NCBI GenBank assembly: GCA_008921705.1
Contig: VFFE01007605.1
Location: forward strand, 5,131,172 to 5,195,171
Source of the DNA: Burhinus oedicnemus
Taxonomy: Eukaryota > Chordata > Aves > Charadriiformes > Burhinidae
Reading direction: 5' to 3'
DNA: 64,000 nucleotides
Positions 1 through 11,900 of this stretch are shown here, in pieces. Below the pieces are notes generated by a model. That model did not search any database. It saw nothing but the letters and a program-made list of their open reading frames with translations, and was not told the origin of the DNA. A program made the translations under genes and the position numbers. How positions within the stretch are numbered: position 1 is the first letter of the stretch; every line of letters starts with the position of its first letter.

Positions 1-3000
1 GTGTTTAATGCAGGTGGTGGCCAAGAGCCTTCCTGCCTTGGGTTTGGGCTCAATGTAGGGGATGTGGTTCTGCTACAAGAGCTCATCTGGGTGAATCTTG
101 TTGGTATGTACCCTGGCAAAAGCTGCTGTTGTGGGTGGGAAGGCTCTGATGGCTGGCTCAGTGGTGCTGTGTGGTGTAGAGCAAGGCTCTTTTGCGGGGC
201 TGAGCCCTTGCAAGCCAAAAGGGAGATGTGGGTATTGGCTGCTCTCGAAAATCCCCCCCTGCTTGTCCTAGGTGGCTCCCCTGCCCTTCTCTGAAACTGA
301 GAGGCCAAATCTTCATAGCCTTAAAAGTTTAGGTTTAAAAGAGTCACTTTAAATTCAACAATCTTAATTCTGAGCTGCTTCTCTCAGCTACTGGTTAACA
401 GCCTGCCATGCAAAGCTTGGGATGTGGATAGTATTTCTGATGCCCTGGCTCCCATAGTCAGCAAGGTGCTGTCAGCAGCCGGTGCCCTCTGAGCTGGCAG
501 TGGCTCTGCCGTACCTCAGTGTCACCAGAGCTCAGCACCCTGCAGGGGCCCTGGCACCCCTCCCATGTTCAGCCTCAAGAAGTTGAACTAGGCTCCTGCA
601 AGGAGAACCTGCCAAGGAACACAGGGCAGTGGGTCTCCTCCAAACCAGGAGGGTTTTGAAAGCTTTGCACAAACAGCAGATCCTGGGAATTGCTTTAGGG
701 GTTTCATGTGATGCTCGTTTCCTTGCCCAGCTACGCAGCCTGTGGTTCCTCTGGCACAAGCAATGCCTGGGCTGTGAGAAACTATGATTTTCTCCCTTAA
801 CCTGACTGATTCTAAGGGTGTCACTTACAAAGGGGAGCTAAGGAATGTACAAATTCCTTGGCATTAATCTGTGTGATGGCTTTCAAAGGGGATATGTGGC
901 ATGTGTGCGATGGAAAGCAATTGACTTCAGCCTTTGGTAAGCGCTAGGTACAAAAAAAGGTAGGTTACATCTCTGGGTGCTGCCTGCTGCTATTCCATCT
1001 CCAAGGTGCACATCAGTTAAGTCTGTCCAGGGACAGATGACCTGCTTCTATATCCCCAGCTCATCGGGGTCCTGCACTCCTCTCCCTCTCCCCACCACAA
1101 ACTCTTCTGCAATGACCTGTGGAAGTGTTTTTCCACGGAGCATTACAAGACCAAAGCTCCCATGTAGAACATGGATAGAGGCTAATGCTTTGTGTTTGCA
1201 GAGGAAATGAGTGGCAGCTGCTTGGCTGGGCCTTAGATGAGATTTCTTAGTTCTCGAAAAAAATGAGAGTAGAATAGACAGACTGTTTGGCCTTTCCTGA
1301 CAATGAAACTTTGTCATATCTATAATTAACTCTGTTATTTAAATACTTCCATGAACATCTTTGAAGATTTCATAGCCCTTGGTTCACTTATTACTTTTCC
1401 ATTTTAGCTTCCTGTGCTACAGTGATTCCCAGGGGCATGACTAATTTCACTTTTCCATTTAATTGAGAACTCGTTTCTGACTTTGCCTTTGTGTGTTTAG
1501 CTGTAGCTTGGGCAGCCTGGTTGATGCCCTGTCCCTGCCCAAAATGCACCTGTCAGTCCTTTTATTTTCCTCTAGGAAAAGCTTCCCAGGGAATTCAGAG
1601 AACATCCATGACCAACGCTTTTCTTTCTTTCAGAAACCCTTTCATGGCAGTGATGCAGTCCTGTAGGAATTTCATTGTGGCTGTCAGTTTAATCCTCAAC
1701 TTCAGCCCTTAGCTGCAGGGCCAGCAGTGCTGGAGCCTTGCATACATCAGCAGCATCCTGTGGTGCCAGCTGCTGTGCTCTCCAGCTGCCCTGCTGGTGG
1801 AGGTGCTGTGGGTGTGCGGCAGGGCTGGGCACCTTGGCTCCGCGGCAGGGCTTTCTGCGGACACTGGCAAACACAGCTCGCTTGGAGGGGTTCCGTCAGC
1901 TGGGGCCTGGGGAAACCTGCTGCTCTGAGCCTTTCTTATTCTCAGAGGATGTTATCTGAGCTTGCTTCGATGCAAGAATAGTTGTAGGAGAGACCTGGGA
2001 TGCACTCAGCCCTCTGAGATCTGTGGGGTTGAATAGGGGACCAGGACAATTGCACTAGCTCTCATGGTGGATTTTCCTTGTAGTGTGCTACGTGTCTCCT
2101 CTCCTCTTAAGGGATTCACCCTAAAAATCCCAAGCTTGAAACTCTTCTTATTTACGTATCACTTGTCATTTTTGTGTCAGTAAGAACTTTCCTGCAGGGC
2201 CTGTACTAACATTTCCTTTGCTATTTCTGTCAGTTGCAGACTTTCTTTTTTTCCCCCAGCTTTTTAAATAACCACCACTTCACTCCACAGAATCCCTGTG
2301 CTGGTGAGGCCTGGATGGGAAAGGAGCTCCTGAAGCTCTTGGGCAGCGCAGTGAAAAACCAGGGATGAAGGGCACAGTGAAGCTTGAAGCCCACCCTTCT
2401 CTCAGGGCGAGATGTAACCTCGAACATGAGCAAGGAAATTATGATCTTCAGTGCAATTAACCCTGTCTTTGCCTGGAAGGTAAATATATATACAAATGCA
2501 CATGTATAAGCAGTGAAGTTCCTTTACATGTGTTCTTCCTGCATCATGTTAAATGTGCTAAATGCCTCTAGACATGTTAGTTCCCTGACCCAGTAATTTC
2601 TTGCCCTCATCTTTGTGCTTGAACGATCACATCTCCAGAAGTTGTGAGCACACAGTCACTGTCTTCATGATTTGTAACATGGACTAAATCATGCCGCAGA
2701 TAACAGATAATAATGCAGTGCTTTGTTCTGTCTCTACATGTGTGCACAGTGCCATTAACATTTACAGTGTGAATGGTGCTCTAAAATGAGATAGAGAAGG
2801 GGTCATTGTGGCTTGAATCAAACAGGGATTTGTGCTGCTGGGTAACTGAGCCTCTGCAATCTCCCAATTAAGGCATTACTCTTTAAAATAATGTTTCCAT
2901 TTTGTAAGTTATTCTATGTCTAATTTCTGGGCAGGCCAGTAAGACCACAGACCCAAGCGTGATGATTCTAAAAGCCATTCTTCTGTGATACTTCAGCATA

Positions 3001-4586
3001 AGGATCTCGTAGTGCTTTTGATCGTCGCTCATCAATACCATCACCACCACCAAATTAAGGGAAGACAAAGGAGTCATTGAGTGTAGAAGCCCGGCTCCAG
3101 TGCCATGAGGATCATCATCCTGGAAACAAAAGTCAAAGCATAACATCAGGCTAGGAAAAGCCAAAGGGATTCACTAATATCCCTGTGCTCTGGCGAGGGT
3201 CCTGGTTTGGGGTCCTGACAGTGAGCTAGTTTTGGGGTCACAAACTTGAACAGGAAAAGGGAGGTTAGCGGTCAGGGCAGGTGTTGGAGCAGCGTATAAA
3301 CCTTAACGAAGTAGTAAAAATATAAGTAAGCTGCCACTGAAATTGGGGAGGGAGGAGGCAAACAGCCCTCTGGAGAACTGTGCCAAAAATCAACAGAGCT
3401 GGGAAATGTGCCACCTCCTGCAGCAAGCCTTGTTCCTTATTTCCAGTATGAAAGGACTGGCCCAGTTAACAAAACTGAGGGGTCAGGTGAAGGGTCAAGG
3501 GTACATATATAGCTACTCAGTCTTGGCTAAAGAGTACTGAAGGAGGTTTTCTTTTATTTTTAACAAGGAATAAAGGCAAACCAACCTTCTAAATTGGCTA
3601 AAGGCACAATCACCAGAAAACTCTCAAGCCTGAGGAGTGCTCCTGTGCTCGCTCTGGACATGCTGCTGTTGTGTTTGGAAGCTGAGTCTTGGTCTATCTG
3701 CTCTGACACCTGCCAGGAAGATGAATGGAAATGGTGCTGTCTTCTTCTGGAGACGGCTCCCCTTGGATGCGATGCCTGTGGGCTTTGTTAATGTGATTCC
3801 TGCTCTCTTAGTGCTCCCAGATCTCTCCGAGAGGCACGTGCCAGGCGAGTGCCTTGGCAAAGACAGCGCTGTAAGTAGCTGGCATGTCCTGGGCACGTAT
3901 GAACGGGTGCGACTGCTGCAGAGCAAAAGCAGGAGGAGAAGCCAATTAGCCCAAGACAGACGGCAGGCTTGTAGCAGCTATAGTTATAGTAACATGCCAT
4001 CTGCGGGGGAGAATAACTGATTGCCCAAGGCACAAAAAACAGATAGAGGGACCTGGAAGGAAATAGATGGGGAGATCATTTCTGCTGCAAGTAGGATACC
4101 GCAGACTGACTAATAGCATCTCGCACTGGTATTTCCATTCAAAAAGAAACCAGCTTCCAAAAACAATTACCAAACCTGTGGTGTCTGTGAAACCCAGGAA
4201 GACTTGGTAGCACAGGTGGCTAATGATGAGTTTTCCAAAAAAATTTATTGGAGTTTAACAAGTGTAAGTTGGGAGCTGAAGAGGTTTCGTAGATTGGGAG
4301 CAGGGACCCCAGTCCTGCTTGCTTTTTACTTCAGGGAGATCTGACCCCCATGCAGAGGCTCACTTGTGTCACTGCTGGTCACTGTAGAGACCTGTCTTAT
4401 GGGTTGTCTTGCCCACCCCTGCAACCCTGCCTGAAGGCCAGGAGGAGTGACTGCAAGGAGAAAAGAAGTTAGTTGAAGAAGGGAAAAGGGGAATCAAGGA
4501 GGTGGAAATTCATGTGTGATTGCTAGAGGCGTAACTTGGGAAGGAAAGGTACTGTTCTGCTGTAAGATATATAGCTAACATGATTT

Positions 4587-4600
4587 TATATATATATATA
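4587..4600. repeat. (TA)7 microsatellite
   Basis: Seven perfect TA dinucleotides lie in a wider A/T-rich patch. This is a short simple repeat with no evident link to a gene. Confidence 0.85.
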
Positions 4601-5940
4601 TGTAAAACTCATGAATGCTCAGTGGAGGGAGCACTCTGTCATGTTGAAGGTTTCTCTATTTGCTGCAACCACATAGAAAAGGTCTATCCAATAAGAACAT
4701 ACCCAGAGCATATTGCCAGGTTGACACGGCTGCACTGGAGAAGTTCTTGGTGTCTACTCTGGAGTTGTATTCACAACTCACAAAAGGTCCAAGCTCAAGG
4801 ATCTGATCTCTCAGGAGGTTGTCAGTACAATAGGTCAATACATGCCTTTTGGTTTACAACAGGGAATTCATGCAGATTCATTGCAATAGTCTAATGTATT
4901 ATCTGGTACGCTTCTTTTTTTTGGCCATATACAATGCTTCATCTGTGTTCAGCTCAATAAAAATCCTTGAGAGCAAGGAAGATGTGTGTGTGATATGTAG
5001 TCACATAATAAATAGACCTTGAACATTGCTGCTTGAGGGCAATTCCAAGAAACCTCTCATGTAGCTCCTGGTTTCTGACAGTCAAGATGCCCATTGTAGT
5101 CTTCCGGGGTTTAAAGAAATGCATTAGTGTGCCCAAAGTGTCTGGTGTTTTGAGACCTGATTAGTGGGTAGTTTTCCACCTTCCCTCCCCCTGTAACACT
5201 GGTTCTTTTACAGGCAGTGGAAGTACTGCTGAGACTTGGGGTCAGCTGTCAGAGGGGAGCCTCCAAAATCCCTTATGCAAGACACTTGCAGGATCATTAG
5301 GTTTAATGTCCCCTGGCAGGGACTGTAGTCCCTGTGCATGGATGCCCATGCTCAGCATGCACCACAACACTGGCTTCCCCACGGGCATCTGTCACTCTGA
5401 GGCTGCAGAGACGGGGCCATGAGCTGACACAGTGGCTCAGTGCTGCTGCGTGGGGACAGGGCTGGTTCCCCACCTCCTGCTCCTGCTGTCACTCTGGCTC
5501 CTGCTTTACCTGACTGGTCTTGTTTAACTGGCAGAAAGCTTTCCTGGAGGAGACGTGGCTTGTTCCTGCTGTGTTAGCAATGATTGTTTCACATAGGTGC
5601 AGTAACCACTGCAGCCAGCACAAGGATGGGGGGAGGAAAACGCACATGGGGAGGTGCTGTGCTCAGACAGATTAGGGAGCTGAGACAGCCAAAAACTAGC
5701 TCTAAAAAATTTTTTTAATTTTCAAACCAACCTGCTTAATCCATCTGACTGTATGACCCACCCAGAGGTAACACTGGTGTGAGGGAGGGCTGGAAGAGCA
5801 GCTGGGGCTGATCTGAGCTGATGCTATTGCAGCCTCCCTCTTCCCCCTGCTTGGCCATGGCTGGGGTGGTCCCCACCCCTGCACCAGCACCGGTGGTTAT
5901 TTGATCCCAGAGTGAGCTAAACTAGGTAGAAACTGCTCTC

Positions 5941-5958
5941 TTTTTTTTTTTTTTTTTT
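5941..5958. repeat. T18 homopolymer
   Basis: Eighteen consecutive T follow a CTCTC stretch. It may be an old poly(A) trace on the minus strand, but no retroposed body is recognisable next to it. The exact length is prone to sequencing error. Confidence 0.8.
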
Positions 5959-6960
5959 CAAGCTGGATTAGTTTTCCGCTGACTTTGCTCCCTGAGCGAG
6001 TTAGCTGTGGGATGCGGGTTGGTGACTGAGCAAGGGAGAATGTGTTAATGTGTGGTCAAGGACGGGCTCACCGGTGGGAGTGTGGGACTGTGGCGGCCGC
6101 AGCTTTCATCTGCTGGAAGTATGTGCAAGTGCAGCCTTGGAGAGGCACAGAGGAGTGCGGCTGGAGACCGGTGGGCTGAGCTCTGCACCCATGGGGATCA
6201 GTGGGCAGGTTTCTGTTGGTTTAAATGGCAGTATTACTGGACCCCTACACAGCGTCTGATTGACTTAGCTCACTTGGAGGTGAGACAACCAAGTTGCTTA
6301 AAAAAAAAAATAAATCAAAGCAGGCAGGCAAATATGCTGTGATTGCAGAGGGATGCAAGCCATTAGCTACAGGCAGGAGGATGTGGAAGTTGGGTTTTTT
6401 TGTTTGTTTGCTTATTTTCCCCTTTGGTGGTATTCTTTCACAGTTTGGATGCACAATCCTAGAAAAACTGGGCTGGAAGATGTCCATGGCTGTTCCTCCC
6501 CAGTGCCTGCTGCCCTGCTCTGCTCGCACACTCAGAGCTCAAACACAATGAGAGTATCCTGATGAATGCAGTGTAAGCCAGAAAAAGGGGAGACGAGCCC
6601 ATGATCTGGTGCATTAATTGCTGCCTGCCCGAGGCCTCAGTTCCAGACCTGTGGTGTGTGTGGTACTTCATGTGTGACAGAGCTTTGTAATGTCTCGATT
6701 CTGTCCTCATCAGAAAATGACAGTCTGAGCATCATTACTTTCTGTGGTTCTGGAAAGGTGGTGAAAGAAATTGTTTCCAGTCCCAAATATACTGATCCTC
6801 TAAGGCAGTGTCCTACAAATCTAGTTACAGGTTCTTCTGTATTAGCTGTGAGTGCTGGAACACTCTTTTAATGTGAACAATGGTGATGTAGAAGGATAAA
6901 ACCAAAATATGTGCTCCTGGGGCTTTGTACAGTGTAGAATTAAGAAGCGTAATCCAAATA

Positions 6961-7080
6961 ATACTAGTGCTTTTATAGGGCTGTATGCATATGGCGTAAA
7001 TGACAGCTAATTAAACTTTATATCCTGCCTACAAGATAAGCATGTAATTAGCATTACATCCTTTTTTATAATTAGGAGAC
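6961..7080. promoter_or_regulatory. Candidate A/T-rich regulatory element with TAATTA cluster
   Basis: Three homeodomain-type TAATTA cores occur at 7008-7013, 7045-7050 and 7069-7074, with a GATAAG motif at 7035-7040, inside an A/T-rich island about 1.8 kb before the ARHGAP26 start codon. Clustered TAATTA cores are common in vertebrate conserved non-coding enhancers. No conservation data are available here, so function is inferred only from motif density. Confidence 0.25.
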
Positions 7081-8468
7081 CTCATGAAAAAAAATGTGGC
7101 TCGCAAACCATATTTGAAGGCAGTGACTCAGCCTGAATTAGGCTATGGTGTGAAGATTGAGAAAATCGTGCTTTAGACCTGCCAGTGAATAAAAAAAGCA
7201 GAGACAAAAGGTTGAGCTGGTATCAGGTTGCTGCGCCTGGACCCATCCGCTCAAAAACATAGGTGGATTAACTTTTTAACATCAGGCCTGGACTGGATCC
7301 CATTCTGTCAGCCCTACGTGAAGCCCAAGCTTTGTGCAAGACCATCCATCTATCCCAGTTTGCAAAAAAGCATAAAGCTGGCACCAGCTCCGCATCGCGT
7401 TTCATGGCTGACTTGACAGGAATGCTGCCCCGTCGCCGTGCTTGATCCGGAACGCACTCGCTGTGCGGCACACGGGCTCATGCTTGCAGAGCGGCAGCCG
7501 CCCCGCATCCTCCTCACCAGCCTGGATGGCTGAGCTGGGGAGAAAGGGGGAATTCCAGTCATCTGGGGATTATCCGCAAATGTGTCTGTTTGTCACAGTC
7601 TGGGGTGAGAGGCCATCACTGGCTCGAACGTGCGTGTGTGTCTGCCTGGGGGGTGGCTCGCCAGGACTTGGCGCCATCATTTATGGCGAGAATGGATTTT
7701 CTCAAATCTGTGGGGCCGGCACCGATAGTCTCTCCCGTCTTATTACCAACTAGCCACCGTCCACCTTGCAGCAGCCAGAGCCAAAACCATGACGAGGAGC
7801 GATTGTTTCGTGGGCTGCACTTTGCTCCTGGAAGCTCCCTGCCGAGGGAAGGAGGTGACGAGGCAGCTGCTGTGCTCGGGCCAAATTCCTGGCATGTTCC
7901 TGAAGGGGCTGCAGGGAGAAGCCGCCGGGTTTGCCCAGCTCTGCAGGGCTGTCCTGGCTGTCCTGCCGGTCCCTGTCTCCAGCGCTGGGCTGCAGATGAT
8001 GCGCTCGTGGGGACAGTGACCCACAGTCCCTCTGTTGCGCCAGGCTGGTGCCCAGTACGGGTGCCCCTTCACAACCAGCTGTTGGAGGAGATTAAGGGTT
8101 TATTTTCTCAACTCACGCTATTAAACCCAGCAGAATAAGCTCTGACACAGATGTTTAATGGGAGGAAAAAAGCTGCAACCCGGAGAGGCCCAACCAGCCG
8201 GGCACGGCCCGGGGGGGGTGGACGCGGCTCTCCCGCAGGCCGGGATGTGGGTTTCCACGCAGCCCTGCGGCCGGGGGATAGGAAAGTCCATGAGAAGAGG
8301 GGCGAGACACGGGGCGCGGCCGGGCGAGGCCCTCGAGTGACCCCTCGAGTGTCTCGGTGCGGCCTGTGCGGGCGGAGCCCGGCCCACGGCTCACCCAACA
8401 CCCCGGCCAGCCCGGGCCGGTCGCTCCCGCAGGCCTCACCGGGCGGGCTCCCCCTCAGGGGCCGCCGG

Positions 8469-8491
8469 CCCCGCCCCCTCTGCCCCGCCCC
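8469..8491 (+). promoter_or_regulatory. ARHGAP26: Tandem GC boxes (Sp/KLF type)
   Basis: CCCCGCCCCC at 8469-8478 and CCCCGCCCC at 8483-8491 match the complement of the Sp1/KLF GC-box consensus. They sit about 20-40 bp before the inverted CCAAT box, a usual arrangement in TATA-less CpG-island promoters. Confidence 0.6.
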
Positions 8492-8505
8492 TGCGGGCGC
8501 GGGTG

Positions 8506-8515
8506 CTGATTGGCT
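8506..8515 (-). promoter_or_regulatory. ARHGAP26: Inverted CCAAT box (NF-Y type)
   Basis: CTGATTGGCT is the textbook inverted NF-Y site with its ATTGG core at 8509-8513. It lies just after the two GC boxes and about 325 bp before the start codon, in line with a promoter role. Occupancy is inferred. Confidence 0.6.
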
Positions 8516-8562
8516 CAGCGGGCGGCGCGGGCGTGGTCTCGGCGGCGGCGGGGCGTGGCGCG

Positions 8563-8577
8563 CGGCGGCGGCGGCGG
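8563..8577 (+). repeat. (CGG)5 trinucleotide repeat
   Basis: Five perfect CGG units lie within a longer CGG-like stretch of the promoter or 5'UTR. Such tracts are length-variable and can form structured RNA if transcribed. Confidence 0.75.
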
Positions 8578-8685
8578 CGCGGGCGGGCAGCGCGCGGGCC
8601 CGGCCCGGGCGGCGGCCCCAGAGCGGCGGCAGCTCCGACCCCGCCCGCCGCGCCTCAGCGCTCCGCCCGCCGGCCCCGCTCCGCC

Positions 8686-8725
8686 CGGCCCGGCCCGGCC
8701 CGGCTCGGCTCGGCTCGGCTCGGCA
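8686..8725 (+). repeat. CGGCC/CGGCT pentanucleotide repeat
   Basis: Eight consecutive five-base units: three CGGCC, four CGGCT and one CGGCA. The ordered change from one unit type to the next suggests expansion from two founder variants. It lies in the probable 5'UTR or core promoter. Confidence 0.85.
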
Positions 8726-8782
8726 CCGACCGGCCGCTCCCCGTAGAGGCGGGCCCGCGCTTCGGCTTAAAAACCCCCCACG

Positions 8783-8834
8783 TTTAATTTTTTTTTTTTT
8801 AAATTTTTTATTTTTTTGTGGTGATCGGTGCAGC
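8783..8834 (+). promoter_or_regulatory. ARHGAP26: A/T-only tract and possible 3' splice site before the start codon
   Basis: Bases 8783-8817 contain only A and T (including T13 at 8788-8800), abruptly placed inside a CpG island. The next AG is at 8832-8833 in the context TGCAG, directly before CATGG. A T-rich tract followed about 15 bases later by the first CAG is the layout of a 3' splice site. It could instead be a U-rich 5'UTR element. The start itself has strong context, with A at -3 and G at +4. Confidence 0.4.
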
Positions 8835-8988
8835 ATGGGGCTGCCGGCGCTGGAGTTCAGCGAGTGCTGCCTGGACAGCCCCCAGTTCCGGGAGCGGCTC
8901 CGCTCCCACGAGGCCGAGCTGGAGAAGACCAACAAGTTCATCAAGGAGCTCATCAAGGACGGGAAGTCGCTTGTCGCCGCCCTCAAGA
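8835..8988 (+). CDS. ARHGAP26: ARHGAP26 coding exon 1 (residues 1-51, phase 1 end)
   Basis: It starts at an ATG in strong Kozak context (A at -3, G at +4) and encodes the conserved GRAF N-terminus [10 protein letters not shown] through the first BAR helix, which contains [15 protein letters not shown]. The donor is AAGA|GTAAGT; the last A pairs with AC of exon 2 to make Asn52. Reading through would hit an in-frame TGA at 8994, so splicing is required. Codon third positions are almost all G or C, matching the CpG island. Confidence 0.97.
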
Positions 8989-11900
8989 GTAAGTGAGGGG
9001 CCGGGGGCGGCCCTGCCGGGCCCCGCGCCCTCCGGCCGGCCCCCCCGACCCTGCCCGTCGGGGTCCGCCTGCCCGCGGTCTCGCCTGGCCCGTCCTTGCC
9101 CATCCCTGGTGCGTGGCCTCCTGGTCCCGGTCCATCATGGACCACCTGCTCCCGCTCATGTCCCTTCAGCCCTTTGTGGTCTGGCTGGTCCATTGGGACG
9201 TGCCTGGTCCTGGTCCTGGTGCACCGGGACGTGTGTGGTCCGTCAGGATGTGCCTGGCCATGGTCCATCCGGACGTGCCTGGTCCTGGTCCACCAGGTTC
9301 CAGTCCACGGCCCTCAGGGGTTGGGTGGTTGGGAGTGGTTTGGCAAGGGTGATGGGTAGGTGGGTGGTTGTCCTCTGTCCTCTCTCTGTTCAAGGTGGGG
9401 GGTGCCCAGTGCCCCCTACCTGGGAGCAGTGGCTCCGTTCCTGCTGTTCCCCCCACAGGGTCATTTGGGTTTTTTTTCTTTTTTTTAAGTTGCTTTGGCC
9501 CAAATCACAGCTCACCTCCCCAGCTGGTGGTGTTCCTGTACCAAGCGCACTGGCAGCGTGAGTCGCCACCCTGCCAAGCTCACCCTGCCCTCCTCCGGTT
9601 AGGTGCTGTGGGGTGGTGGGACAGGAGAGGGGCATGTCCACACACACCCGTGCCATGGAGCCCCTCATGGCTTCGCCTGTGATGCCACAGCCTGGCCTCG
9701 GGGGTGTGGTGGGGTCATTTTGGGAGCTGAGGTGCAGGCAGGTGATGCTCCGGCCGAGCCCACCACCCCGTCCCATCCCGGGAGGGCTGATTCCAGCTCC
9801 CTGCCTTTCCCATCTCACACCGAGCCCCACGCATGCAGTTCCCCTGTGCCGGAGTAGCAGCTGGTAACATCTGGATTACAAGAACCTGTGTTGTACCAAT
9901 TCTTGGCATTTTGGGTTAAAAAACCCCCAAACTCGACAGCTATCGGTGCATGTATGGTTCTGCAGGTCTGAGCTGTCTTTTGCTGCGGCGCGTTTGCCTG
10001 TCGAGCTGAAGGCAGCCTGTGCCTGGCCCTGCCTGGAGCGTTCATTTTATTGCAGAACAAATCCTACAGTGTCGCTCTTCACTGAAAATAAATTTTAGGA
10101 ATTAACTGGTGGGTCCCAGGGGTGTTCATCTCTGGGCTTAGTCAGCGGGCACTTTCAGGAGGTCGCTGGGCAGGTGCTGGCCGAGGGGGGCCGGCTGTGC
10201 TCTTGCCTTGGTCACGCTGCATGACAGGTATTTTTGGGTGTACTGAACTGCTGCATGCTCCTGGCTGCTGGTGGGCTCCTCTCCCACTGGCTGTGGCCAT
10301 GCTGCACGGCCCCTGTGCCCCAGGCTGCCCGCACCGGGGCAGGAAGAACACGCGCCGGCCTCTGGAGATAAGGATGTTTTTATGGCTGAATTGTTTTGTA
10401 GCCTCTATTGAATGCATTCCTGGATTAGACCTTAATTCCTGTGCAGGACCGGGGGGGTGTGTTGGATGCCCAGGCTGCGGTCGGTAGGGCCACGAATAAT
10501 GAGGATTTTGCTGGAGCGTTAATAACGCCAAAACACCAACACTGCCTGGCCTCGTGGCCACATCCCATGGATGTGTGGCCGCAGGCATGGTGGCATGTTC
10601 CCTCCAGAGGTGGTCTGCAGGGCCCTTTAGGGGAAGTTTTGGGGGTGTGTGGGGCAGGGGGCTGCCCGGGGGGCTGGGGATGAGTGTCCCCTCTCTGGCT
10701 GGGATGCTTGGCCACTCTGTGTACCTTTCTCTCGCGTGTGGCCCCTTCTCTCACTGTAAGAGCAACTTCACCGGCTGTGTGGCTGCTGGCGAGCCGTGAT
10801 GCCTCTGACTTCTCCAGCAGAGACCTGGCACAGGACAGGATCTGGCCCAGCCCTTTCCACATGCATTATCCTCGGTGTGCGATGGGTCTCAGGTCTGGCT
10901 GTGTTGCGTGGGCCATTGCAGACCCTCTGGGTGTCTGTCTGAGTGTGGATGGAGATGCTTCAGGGGTGGAGAGCTGCTGCACTGCTTCTTGCCAGATGTT
11001 GTTCCCATTTCACTACCGCGGGTGTTTGGGATGGCACTGCCATGAGCCGGAGCTGGTGCAGGTGGTACCTGGTGGCCATTCCTGGCAATGACCACGCAGT
11101 CACTTCTCTTACCCGCATTTATTTTTCTCCAGTGTCTCCAAGCGGTTCATCTCCCCATAGCTGGGCAGGATGGTGTTACCTCGCTGCTGACATCGCCTCC
11201 ACACGTGTCCCTTGGCTGTCGTGGAGGGTGCGGGGATGTGGGGCTGGGCAGGTCTGGGAGCAGCAAACCCCTGGCTTGGGGTATGCTCTAGGCACAGCAG
11301 GGTGGTCTGCAACCAAAGTTACTTGAAGTCTTGGCAATATCCTCTCTCATTTTCCTTCCTCTTGCATTTTCTGCTGAATGTTTCACATCCTCTTTGTTTT
11401 AAGACAGGCGTGAGGGGAACGTAACTCTTTGTGTATCGGCAAGGAGCAAGACGGAGGGGCAGCTTGGATGGGGCTGCGGTGCAGTTGCATGACAGGGAGG
11501 AAGATGCAGGAGGGAGGACCCCTCCGCAGCTCTGGGCAGAAGCACTCTCCTGTTCCCCTACACCCTACTTGGCCCCTCGCAGCCCCTGTGCCGCTGACAC
11601 CGGTGTGGCAGGAGTGGCGTGCAGGGACGGTGAGGCTGGCGTAAAGGCAAGTAAGAAAGTCTCTCTCTGGATTTGTTGGAGGAGCTGTTCTGCAGCCACC
11701 CTGCTTTTGCCCTCTGTGAAGGTACGGGAAGAAATGGGACTGATTCACAGCACTTTCTCCTGCATTTAAAAAAAGATAAATTCAGAAGGTTGAAAATAAT
11801 CCTTGTTTGCTGAAGGGCTGGTATTGCTAAATATCCTCTGGTGCTGAGGGCATCTCTGGAGTGTGTATGTGTACATATATGTAAAAATACTGGTTTTTTT

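Larger units (their letters stand above)
1..8150. other. Upstream intergenic region, no gene recognised
   Basis: I find no convincing coding exon on either strand. Open frames here are short, overlap one another and resemble no protein I know. In mammals FGF1 lies upstream of ARHGAP26 in the opposite orientation, so minus-strand FGF1 exons were looked for; none of its conserved protein sequence is visible. The stretch is unremarkable unique DNA with a small TA repeat (4587-4600), a T18 run (5941-5958) and an A/T-rich block near 6960-7080. Unrecognised non-coding exons or enhancers cannot be excluded. Confidence 0.6.
8170..9080 (+). promoter_or_regulatory. ARHGAP26: CpG-island promoter of ARHGAP26
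   Basis: This is the most CpG-dense stretch of the window, starting about 660 bp before the start codon and running into the beginning of intron 1. It contains GC boxes, an NF-Y type box, CGG and CGGCY repeats and no convincing TATA box, as expected of a broad CpG-island promoter. The [13 protein letters not shown] start cannot be placed from sequence; between roughly 8500 and 8780 is likely. No ATG occurs between 8500 and the start codon at 8835, so a [19 protein letters not shown] there would have no upstream open reading frame. Confidence 0.85.

Noticed and set aside
8766..8773. CTTAAAAA as a TATA box.
   Set aside because: It is a weak match only about 65 bases before the start codon, and the surrounding promoter is of the TATA-less CpG type.
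8151..8834. An in-frame upstream extension of exon 1 starting at an ATG at 8151.
   Set aside because: The frame is open only because the sequence is GC-rich. The translation is low-complexity and ends in a Phe/Leu run from the T-tract. The ATG at 8835 has strong context and starts the conserved GRAF N-terminus.
8108..9268. A 386-codon open frame on the minus strand over the promoter and exon 1.
   Set aside because: It lies across a CpG island where stop codons are rare, has a low-complexity Arg/Ala/Pro/Gly translation, and overlaps a proven exon on the other strand.
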